15,355 bases of DNA from Bacteroidales bacterium (GTDB taxonomy: Bacteria; Bacteroidota; Bacteroidia; Bacteroidales; UBA7960). The stretch spans positions 1 to 15,355 of the forward strand of contig PWND01000315.1 in NCBI GenBank assembly GCA_003557965.1, in the 5' to 3' direction. Position numbers and translations under genes: made by a program. This document shows, in pieces, positions 6,617-13,340 of this stretch (its first letter is position 1; each line of letters starts with the position of its first letter). The notes beneath the pieces are model-generated. The model was not told the DNA's origin and made no database searches. It worked only from the letters and a program-made list of their open reading frames with translations.

Positions 6617-8416
6617 TTACATTCTTTCAGGAACCTCTATTCCTAAAAGCGACATGCTGTTTTTTACGGTTTGGGCTGTTAGTTTTGATAATAACAGCCT
6701 GAAGTCGCTTATTGCAATATCGGTTTCATTTAGTACGGAATAATCGTGATAAAACTGGTTAAAATCTTTGCAAAGCTCATATACATAGTTTGCAATTAAG
6801 GCTGGGCTATACTCTTCTGCAGCTTCTTTCAGTACAGCAGGAAAACTATAAATAAGTTTTAACAACTTGATTTCCTTTTCATTAGCTTTGTCAGGTGCTA
6901 TCCTGAGGAATATTGACCTGAGCCTATTCTCACCGGCTTTTCTTAATATAGAGCAAATCCTGGCATGGGTATATTGAATAAACGGCCCGGTATTTCCGTT
7001 AAAATCTATAGATTCTACCGGGTTAAACATCATGTTCTTTTTAGGGTCAACTTTTAGAATAAAATATTTTAATGCTCCAAGCCCGATAGTTTCATAAAGC
7101 TTTTCTTTTTCATCATCAGAAAAATCACTTGTTTTCCCAAGGATTTCTGTAATTTCCTTTGCAGTTTTATGCATTTCATCCATCAAATCATCAGCATCTA
7201 CAACGGTTCCTTCCCTTGACTTCATTTTTCCCTGTGGAAGTTCAACCATGCCGTAGGATAAATGAAAGATGTTATCAGCGTAAGGCTTATTAAGCTTTTT
7301 AAGTACTTTTTTCAATACATTAAAATGATAGTTTTGCTCATTGCCAACAACATATATCATCTCAGCGGGCTGAGCTTCTTTATACCTGATATCTGCTGTG
7401 CCAATATCCTGGGTAATATAAACAGAAGTGCCGTCAGCACGCAAAAGCAGCTTTTCATCAAGCCCTTCATCCTGCAGGTCAACCCATATTGAGCCATCAT
7501 CTTTTTTATAAAAAACTCCTTTTTCAACACCTTCCTCAACGATGCTTTTGCCATGAAGGTAGGTTTCAGACTCTTTATATATTTTGTCAAACGATACACC
7601 AAGCCTTTTATATGTCTCATCAAAACCTTCGTAAACCCAACCATTCATAAGGCTCCAAATTGCCAGAGTGTCAGCATCTTTGTTTTCCCACTTCACAAGC
7701 ATGGTTTGCGCCTGCTGCATTAATGGTGAAACTTTTCTTGCATCTTCCTCACTCATAAACTTTTCAATCATTAGTTTATTAGCCTGTTCTTTTAGCTCAT
7801 TTTCAAACTTAACGTAATAATCACCAACTAACTTATCACCCTTTTTGCCCGACTTTTCCGGTGTAATCCCATTTCCAAACAACTTCCATGCAACCATTGA
7901 TTTGCAAATATGAATACCCCTGTCATTTACAAGATTTACCTTATACACTTTTTTCCCGCTTGCTTCAAGAATCTTTGCAATTGAATAACCCAAAAGATTA
8001 TTTCTTATGTGCCCCAGGTGCAGTGGCTTATTGGTATTGGGCGAAGAAAACTCAACTACAACAGGCTTAGCCTCGCACTCCTCAGAAAAACCGTAACCAT
8101 CATCGCTTATAGCAGCTGATAAAAAATCTAACCAGTATTGCGTGTATAATGAAATGTTTAAAAACCCTTTAATAACATTATATGATTTAACAACTTCAAT
8201 ATTTTCAAGCAGTTTTTTGCCTATTATTTCTGCAGTTTGTTCAGGAGATTTTTTAGAAAGCTTTACAAAAGGAAATACTACTAATGTAAAATCGCCCTCA
8301 AACTCCTCGCGTGTTTTTTGCAATACAACAGAACCCGGCCTGGCTTCTTCTTCAAATTCTTTTCTTATTATATCAGTAACAGCTTTTGTAATGATGCTTT
8401 CAACTCTTTCATGCAT
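6617..8416 (-). CDS. argS: Arginyl-tRNA synthetase
   Basis: This cytoplasmic class I aminoacyl-tRNA synthetase charges tRNA-Arg with arginine using ATP. The 599-residue protein has the N-terminal additional domain (about 1-110), the HIGH signature as HLGH (133-136) within SSPNTNKPLHLGHIRNN, and the KMSKS-type loop as GKMKSREGTVV (396-406). The DALR anticodon-binding domain runs from about 476 to the end. FNGNTGPFIQYTHAR before it is typical of ArgS. Length and motifs are complete, so it should be functional. The ATG at 8414-8416 is the natural start; a consensus promoter lies about 27 bp upstream. It stands alone, convergent with the TonB receptor and divergent from the SagB-like gene. Confidence 0.97.
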   Translation of the reverse strand: MHERVESIITKAVTDIIRKEFEEEARPGSVVLQKTREEFEGDFTLVVFPFVKLSKKSPEQTAEIIGKKLLENIEVVKSYNVIKGFLNISLYTQYWLDFLSAAISDDGYGFSEECEAKPVVVEFSSPNTNKPLHLGHIRNNLLGYSIAKILEASGKKVYKVNLVNDRGIHICKSMVAWKLFGNGITPEKSGKKGDKLVGDYYVKFENELKEQANKLMIEKFMSEEDARKVSPLMQQAQTMLVKWENKDADTLAIWSLMNGWVYEGFDETYKRLGVSFDKIYKESETYLHGKSIVEEGVEKGVFYKKDDGSIWVDLQDEGLDEKLLLRADGTSVYITQDIGTADIRYKEAQPAEMIYVVGNEQNYHFNVLKKVLKKLNKPYADNIFHLSYGMVELPQGKMKSREGTVVDADDLMDEMHKTAKEITEILGKTSDFSDDEKEKLYETIGLGALKYFILKVDPKKNMMFNPVESIDFNGNTGPFIQYTHARICSILRKAGENRLRSIFLRIAPDKANEKEIKLLKLIYSFPAVLKEAAEEYSPALIANYVYELCKDFNQFYHDYSVLNETDIAISDFRLLLSKLTAQTVKNSMSLLGIEVPERM

Positions 8417-8442
8417 AATAAATCTCGTTTTTTATTGAGCTG

Positions 8443-8472
8443 CAAAATTACAGTTTTTTTATTTATACTAAA
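8443..8472 (-). promoter_or_regulatory. Promoter of argS
   Basis: On the minus strand TAATTTTG (8450-8443) matches the Bacteroidota -7 element TAnnTTTG exactly. A weaker TTTAG (8472-8468) lies about 18 bp upstream, where the -33 element is expected. This would give a short leader of roughly 20 nt before the argS ATG. Confidence 0.5.
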
Positions 8473-8584
8473 GTTTTCTTATACTTTACCACATCACGGA
8501 TTATTAATAATTTAACAAAAAAAATACTAATCCATTACTCTTACATGCAATGTTTAGAAAAGCTGAACAGGCTGATTCAAATTG

Positions 8585-8615
8585 TTGATTATCATTCGTA
8601 AAATGCATATCTTTG
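8585..8615 (+). promoter_or_regulatory. Promoter of the SagB-like gene
   Basis: TATCTTTG at 8608-8615 matches the -7 consensus TAnnTTTG exactly. TTG at 8585-8587 lies 20 bp upstream, fitting the -33 element. Transcription would start near 8621, leaving a leader of about 110 nt. Confidence 0.6.
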
Positions 8616-8637
8616 TTAGCATAATAAAATATGCTAA
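8616..8637. promoter_or_regulatory. Perfect inverted repeat at the predicted transcription start (operator-like)
   Basis: TTAGCATA (8616-8623) and TATGCTAA (8630-8637) are exact reverse complements around a 6-nt spacer. The repeat starts at the base after the -7 element. A third partial copy, GTTAGC, follows at 8640-8645. The placement over the start of transcription suits a repressor site; a 5' RNA hairpin is the alternative. No regulator gene lies next to it. Confidence 0.5.
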
Positions 8638-8731
8638 AAGTTAGCGTTTTATTTTAATTAGTTTGTATTATTGTAAAAATTGACATTAAGCTTTAAGAAA
8701 TAATATTTTTAAAAATAAAAAAATATAAGCC

Positions 8732-9487
8732 ATGAAGAATTACGTATATATTTTTCTGACTTTTGCTTTTATAGCAATAGCAGCACTGGTGTTTAAGACT
8801 TTTTTTACCAGTGTAAGTCCGTCCGATAAACTAAAAAACAACTCATCAAATAATTATACTATGAACATATCACTGGAAGACCAAACTCCGGGAGAAAAGA
8901 TAAATCTTCCGGAGCCTGTCACAGATGGTGAAATGAGTCTTGAAAAGGCTCTTACACTGCGCAGATCTGTGCGCTCATATAAAGATGAACCTTTAAGCAT
9001 AAGGGATTTATCACAATTGCTATGGTCGGCACAGGGCATTACAAACGAGCGTGGTTTCAGGACTGCGCCCTCTGCCGGGGCCACATTTCCCTTAGAAATG
9101 TATGTTGTTGTTAATAATGTTTCAGATTTAAAGCAGGGAATATACCATTATTTACCGGAGAATAACGAGATTAAGATGCTTTCAGCAGAGGATGTGTCAT
9201 CAGAATTGATGCGCGCATGCCTTAGCCAGTCAATGATAGCTGATGGTGGTGCAGTATTGGTGTTTGCTGCAATATTTGAAAGAACAACATCAAGGTATGG
9301 CGATCGTGGAGAAAGATATGTGTATAATGAAATTGGCCATGCTTCACAAAATGTTCACCTGCAAGCAGCATCTTTAGATCTGGGCACAGTTGTAATTGGT
9401 GCTTACAGAGATGATGAGGTTGAAAAAATTCTTAATCTTGGTGATGATATAAGAGTTCTTTACCTGATGCCTGTTGGCAAGCTGTAA
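8732..9487 (+). CDS. SagB-type nitroreductase-family flavoprotein, exported or membrane-anchored
   Basis: This 251-residue protein begins with one hydrophobic segment (about 4-22) followed by a polar linker (about 28-65), so the catalytic part probably sits outside the cytoplasm. There is no lipobox cysteine. The rest matches the SagB/ThcOx-type nitroreductase fold. RRSVRSY (77-83) is the usual N-terminal FMN-phosphate motif. APSAGATFPLEMYVVV follows at about 112-127, and NEIGHASQNVHLQAASLDLGTVVIGAY (199-225) is the family's conserved helix and flavin-contact region. SagB proteins oxidise azolines to azoles in peptide toxins such as streptolysin S, but many stand-alone relatives exist with no known substrate. 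No precursor peptide, cyclodehydratase or transporter is present here, so a peptide-modifying role is not supported; FMN binding is inferred. It has its own promoter. Confidence 0.88.
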   Translation: MKNYVYIFLTFAFIAIAALVFKTFFTSVSPSDKLKNNSSNNYTMNISLEDQTPGEKINLPEPVTDGEMSLEKALTLRRSVRSYKDEPLSIRDLSQLLWSAQGITNERGFRTAPSAGATFPLEMYVVVNNVSDLKQGIYHYLPENNEIKMLSAEDVSSELMRACLSQSMIADGGAVLVFAAIFERTTSRYGDRGERYVYNEIGHASQNVHLQAASLDLGTVVIGAYRDDEVEKILNLGDDIRVLYLMPVGKL

Positions 9488-9514
9488 AAACATCTTACAT
9501 ATAATCAGCAGAAG

Positions 9515-11656
9515 TTAACGAACTATACTGACGGTTCCGTGAATCTGTCTTTTTTCACCCATTCTTTCGTAAAAAAGAACATAAAAGTATGTGCCATCGG
9601 GTGCTCCCCGGCCATCCCACCAATTGCCATCATAATTATGATGCTCAAACACTTTTTTCCCGTTGCGGTTATATATTACTATTCTGGAGTTGGGGTAGTG
9701 TTCAAGGTTTTTAATAACAAATTCATCATTAATCCCATCATTATTTGGCGTAAACACATTTGGGATTTCAAGATCGCAGTTTTGGTCTTCAAGCCTCTTT
9801 TCAAGAAATTCGCTACATCCGGTAATTGTGTCGGTAATTAATACAGAATAATTAGCTAATTCTTTAGCCATTATTGTGTCGTAAATACTTCCTTCTATTG
9901 GTGTCATGTCAATTTCCCATTGGAAGGCCCAATGATAGGGGTCATCATCAACAGGAACAACAGTAAACAAGGTAGAATCACCCTCACAAACAGGCAGCTC
10001 AAGCTCGGATATTATTTCTGCACTTGGCAAGGGGAGTACTTCTAAAAACACAATGGTATCATAAACGCAGCCAAAATCATCTTCAACTTCAAAGCGAAAT
10101 TCATACTCTCCTGCTTCATTTTTGCTAACGAGATTGTCATCCAGCGGATCATCACCATCGTACCAGGTTTCTTCAACAATATTTGGAGTAAAAATCAAAG
10201 AATCAGGATATAGTTCTTCATTAAAAAATAAGCTCCATTCAAAGATATGGCCGTTTTTATCATCTGCTTCATTATCCCATACTCTCAATGTCCACTCACC
10301 ATTAAGAGGGCATCCGGTAAGCTCTTCAAAAGACTCTTCAGGAGTAAATGTTCCGGGGGGCAAAAACGGTGCATTATGATACCAGTTTCCTGCATTATCA
10401 GTATATTCATGATATTCAGTCGATGTTTCATACATGTGCCCAAGGGGAGCGTTCGGGCTAAAACAATAATCATATCCGGTTCCGGGAACATCAGTATTCC
10501 ATACAACAGGTTCGCCAAGATTTGCACCTCCATCAGAATAATCAGAGAGTATCACAGAGTTTCCGTTGGGGCACTCTAAAACAAACCGCAATTGCCCGTA
10601 ATCCACATGTTCGATATTTATACATACCCTGCCAAAATCTTCTTCTGATTCCAGCTCTGATAGTGGTGGGAATACATCAAAATCAAGAGATGACTCAAAA
10701 GCTTCTCCGGTGCCATCGGGTATTGCGAATACGCCTTCCACTGACGTGGGGAAGCCTGTCCATGTTTCCGCCTCGGCAACTCCATCAAGCCTTGCCTGGT
10801 CGCGCTCACAAATAGTGTCAGGAGAAACATGCGTGCCGGTAAGTGAAGGAATTGTCCCTATTTGAACTACATTTATTACATCGGCATAGCAACGAAATTC
10901 AATATCTTCAACTTCTAATGAAAACGGATAAGCACCGGGTTCTTCAAAATCATAACTTGCAGTTTCACCTTCAAAAATATCTTCGTTAAATTTCCATGTA
11001 AAAACAAAGTTATCGGATTCGTAATCAGCATTTTCAGCATTATAGCCGGCACTCGCAATAAAGTCAACATTGGGGTCGTAAGGGCAATATTGAAAACGGC
11101 TGGTTGTAGTTTCGGCTTTTAGCCAAATACCTTCACAAAATTCATAACAGGATATTTCTGCCTGCCATCCCATACGGTCATCATCACCGTTTAAATCTTT
11201 GCCGCCATTATCATTATCTCCATTATCATCCTCGTCGTCTTCCAGTGAGATAAACCTGAAATGAGCACAATTTGTGGAAAACCAAATTACTGTATCATGA
11301 AGGTCGTCGTTTTGCGCCTCAAAAAGCAGTGCCGATTCATCATCCTCACCATCATATACATATAAAATATCACCTTCTCTGAGCTGAAAAAAATCAAAAG
11401 AGAATTTTAAATATGGAAGGTTTTCATCTGATGAACAAAAGGTAATCGAATAATCTTCGCCCGGCTGATATACGGACAAAGTATCACCACCGCTGTCAAC
11501 AAAAAATCCTGAGCAAGCTTCAATTAATTCACCGTCATAATCATCAATTGGATACGTTATTTGAGAAATAACAGTACTGCTTATTAGAACAAAGAATAAG
11601 ATTGCTGTAAAACGGGTGATTCCGGCCATTTTAATAAAGATGTTTTGTATTATCAT
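9515..11656 (-). CDS. Secreted multidomain protein (CUB-like, P-domain-like, PKD/Ig-like) with T9SS type-B sorting domain
   Basis: This 713-residue protein is probably exported by the type IX secretion system to the cell surface or medium. A signal peptide (about 11-32) leads into a CUB-like domain (about 46-174; FDFFQLREGDILYVYDGED, CAHFRFIS) interrupted by a run of Asp/Asn/Gly (139-160). A PKD-like segment follows (about 178-262), then a proprotein-convertase P-domain-like region (about 320-480; VCINIEHVDYGQLRFVLECPNG, LNGEWTLRVWDNEADDKNGHIFEWSLFF). Two further PKD/Ig-like segments (about 485-612) precede the type-B (gliding-motility-associated) C-terminal domain (628-713; IPNVFTPNNDGINDEF, IYNRNGKKVF, YDGNWWDGRGAPDGTYFYVL). 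I see no catalytic domain, so adhesion or scaffold is more likely than enzyme. An in-frame Met at residue 10 (11627-11629) is an equally good start. It is 107 bp downstream of metK on the same strand. Confidence 0.88.
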   Translation of the reverse strand: MIIQNIFIKMAGITRFTAILFFVLISSTVISQITYPIDDYDGELIEACSGFFVDSGGDTLSVYQPGEDYSITFCSSDENLPYLKFSFDFFQLREGDILYVYDGEDDESALLFEAQNDDLHDTVIWFSTNCAHFRFISLEDDEDDNGDNDNGGKDLNGDDDRMGWQAEISCYEFCEGIWLKAETTTSRFQYCPYDPNVDFIASAGYNAENADYESDNFVFTWKFNEDIFEGETASYDFEEPGAYPFSLEVEDIEFRCYADVINVVQIGTIPSLTGTHVSPDTICERDQARLDGVAEAETWTGFPTSVEGVFAIPDGTGEAFESSLDFDVFPPLSELESEEDFGRVCINIEHVDYGQLRFVLECPNGNSVILSDYSDGGANLGEPVVWNTDVPGTGYDYCFSPNAPLGHMYETSTEYHEYTDNAGNWYHNAPFLPPGTFTPEESFEELTGCPLNGEWTLRVWDNEADDKNGHIFEWSLFFNEELYPDSLIFTPNIVEETWYDGDDPLDDNLVSKNEAGEYEFRFEVEDDFGCVYDTIVFLEVLPLPSAEIISELELPVCEGDSTLFTVVPVDDDPYHWAFQWEIDMTPIEGSIYDTIMAKELANYSVLITDTITGCSEFLEKRLEDQNCDLEIPNVFTPNNDGINDEFVIKNLEHYPNSRIVIYNRNGKKVFEHHNYDGNWWDGRGAPDGTYFYVLFYERMGEKRQIHGTVSIVR
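11177..11242 (-). other. Asp/Asn/Gly-rich insert in the CUB-like domain
   Basis: Codons 139-160 encode a stretch dominated by Asp, Asn and Gly that reads like overlapping DxDxDG calcium-binding loops. It sits between the CUB-like strand ending CAHFRFIS and the closing strand GWQAEISC. Calcium binding is inferred from composition only. Confidence 0.5.
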
Positions 11657-11701
11657 ATATACGCAATAAGCTGGTTTTTATTTTGCAGACTTGAAAGCCA
11701 A

Positions 11702-11753
11702 TTGCGTGACAGTTGCTTTTTGGTTATTTTCTAATGTTAAAAAGAGAACGCAA
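11702..11753. repeat. Nested inverted repeats between metK and the T9SS cargo gene
   Basis: TTGCGT (11702-11707) and ACGCAA (11748-11753) enclose a second pair, CTTTTT (11716-11721) and AAAAAG (11739-11744). The arrangement could fold into one long imperfect hairpin after the metK stop codon. The arms are short and AT-rich, and no T-run follows, so a terminator role is uncertain. Confidence 0.3.
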
Positions 11754-11763
11754 AATGTGTAAA

Positions 11764-13083
11764 CTATATATTAAAAGCTTTTTTCAAAACTTCTATATGG
11801 TCTAATTTTTCCCAGGCAAAAAACTCAGCTTTTTTAAAATATTTTGTTTCACCGTCAACAACTTTTTTATAAGTGTCTTTATTTTGATAATAAACTTCTA
11901 CCTCTTCAGTATGTGGGGTTCTTCCAAAGTGTCCGTAAGTGGTTGTTTTCTGGAACACAGGGTTTTTGAGCCCAAGCCTTTTAATTATATTATATGGCCT
12001 TAAATCAAAAATTTCCTTGATCTTTTCGGCAATTTCTGCATCGCTCATATCTACTTTAGAAGTTCCGAAAGTATTAATGAATATCCCAACCGGTTCAGCA
12101 ACTCCGATAGCGTAAGCTACCTGTACAAGCACCTCGTCAGCAATGCCTGCTGCTACCATGTTTTTGGCAATATGCCTGGTTGCATAAGCAGCCGACCTGT
12201 CAACTTTGCTGGCATCTTTACCGGAAAATGCACCACCGCCATGAGCACCTTTCCCACCATAAGTATCTACAATAATCTTTCTCCCGGTAAGTCCCGTATC
12301 ACCATGCGGCCCACCAATCACAAATTTCCCGGTTGGATTTACCAGTAATCGGTAACCGTTTTTAAACAAATCCTGCAATCGCTTAGGAAGGGTTTTTATA
12401 GCTCTTGGAATTAGTATTTCCTTTACATCCTTTTCAATTTGGCTGTGCATCTTTTTATCAGCGTCTTCCTGCGCCGCTTTTGAATTATCTTCCGGCTTAA
12501 CAAACTCATCATGCTGTGTGCTTAACACTATAGTGTTTATTTTTACAGGTGTGTTATTCTCGTCATACTCAATAGTAACCTGCGACTTGCTGTCGGGGCG
12601 AAGATAAAGCATCTCTTTTCCCTCTTTCCTGATTTCTGCCAGCTGCTGCAATAGTATGTGCGACAAATCAAGAGGAAGTGGCATATACTCATCAGTTTCT
12701 GTAGAAGCATAACCAAACATCATACCCTGGTCTCCCGCTCCCTGGTCTTCCTTTTTACCTCTTTCAACGCCCTGATTAATGTCGGGCGACTGCTCATGTA
12801 TGGTTGAAATTACTCCGCATGACTCTGCCTCAAAACGATAATCAGAGTTCGTGTAACCAATTCTGTTTAACACCTTGCGCACAACGGTTTGAATATCTAC
12901 ATATCCATTAGTTTTGACTTCTCCACTGCAGACAACCAAACCTGTTGTAACCAAAGTTTCACAGGCAACCTTTGAATCCGGATCATGGCGCAGAAATTCA
13001 TCAAGAAGTGCATCGGATATTTGATCGGCAATTTTGTCGGGATGTCCTTCTGAAACCGACTCGGAAGTAAACTGATAACGCAT
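11764..13083 (-). CDS. metK: S-adenosylmethionine synthase (methionine adenosyltransferase)
   Basis: This cytoplasmic enzyme makes S-adenosylmethionine from methionine and ATP, releasing phosphate and diphosphate. The 439-residue protein starts with FTSESVSEGHPDKIADQISD, which contains the catalytic His (H14) and nucleotide-binding Lys (K16). It carries the ATP-binding GAGDQG (115-120), the core IGGPHGDTGLTGRKI and the P-loop-like GGGAFSGKD (282-290). The extended middle segment (about 190-225, rich in charged residues) is usual for the longer Bacteroidota form. All expected catalytic motifs are present. The leader is about 40 nt from a consensus promoter and shows no recognisable SAM riboswitch. 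It is divergent from the 624-residue secreted protein and upstream of the T9SS cargo gene. Confidence 0.98.
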   Translation of the reverse strand: MRYQFTSESVSEGHPDKIADQISDALLDEFLRHDPDSKVACETLVTTGLVVCSGEVKTNGYVDIQTVVRKVLNRIGYTNSDYRFEAESCGVISTIHEQSPDINQGVERGKKEDQGAGDQGMMFGYASTETDEYMPLPLDLSHILLQQLAEIRKEGKEMLYLRPDSKSQVTIEYDENNTPVKINTIVLSTQHDEFVKPEDNSKAAQEDADKKMHSQIEKDVKEILIPRAIKTLPKRLQDLFKNGYRLLVNPTGKFVIGGPHGDTGLTGRKIIVDTYGGKGAHGGGAFSGKDASKVDRSAAYATRHIAKNMVAAGIADEVLVQVAYAIGVAEPVGIFINTFGTSKVDMSDAEIAEKIKEIFDLRPYNIIKRLGLKNPVFQKTTTYGHFGRTPHTEEVEVYYQNKDTYKKVVDGETKYFKKAEFFAWEKLDHIEVLKKAFNI

Positions 13084-13129
13084 TATAACAATATTTTGAT
13101 GAGTTAAATAATAATTTTTTTTAGCGACG

Positions 13130-13159
13130 CAAATATAAACAAAATTGTTTGATAAAAGT
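13130..13159 (-). promoter_or_regulatory. Promoter of metK
   Basis: On the minus strand TATATTTG (13137-13130) matches the Bacteroidota -7 element exactly. A CTTTT stretch lies about 16-17 bp upstream, only a loose match to the -33 element and slightly too close. The implied leader is about 40 nt. Confidence 0.5.
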
Positions 13160-13340
13160 TTAAAAAGCTAAATGCTATTACTTGCTGCTATGATGGTTGT
13201 AGCTAAATATTATTTTGAGTGCTGATTGTTATTTGTTTTTTATCTCTTGCAAAAACCGCAAATTAACCAAAGAATGAAAAAAATATTTATCTTAGTAGCT
13301 TAAGACCATTTTGCATTAATATCCGTTTTATGTATAATTA

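Larger units (their letters stand above)
8417..8731. other. Divergent intergenic region between argS and the SagB-like gene
   Basis: This 315-bp stretch holds no supported gene. It carries an argS promoter on the minus strand at its left edge. It also has a promoter plus an 8-bp inverted repeat on the plus strand at about 8585-8637. The remaining 94 bp up to the ATG at 8732 is AT-rich leader without a recognisable riboswitch. Confidence 0.6.

Noticed and set aside
7262..8515. Several plus-strand and one minus-strand open frames across argS
   Set aside because: They lie inside or over the start of a complete argS with all catalytic motifs; the products look like out-of-frame translations.
8732..9487. 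Part of a thiazole/oxazole-modified peptide (sagABCD-like) cluster
   Set aside because: The neighbours are argS and a T9SS cargo gene. No cyclodehydratase, precursor peptide, protease or transporter gene is present, and no short precursor-like ORF is seen next to it.
10122..10830. Cluster of open frames on both strands inside the T9SS cargo gene
   Set aside because: All overlap a continuous, domain-supported 713-codon gene; their products show no recognisable signal, motif or start context.
13084..13140. A SAM riboswitch in front of metK
   Set aside because: The leader from the predicted promoter to the ATG is only about 40 nt of AT-rich sequence and shows none of the conserved cores of known SAM aptamers.
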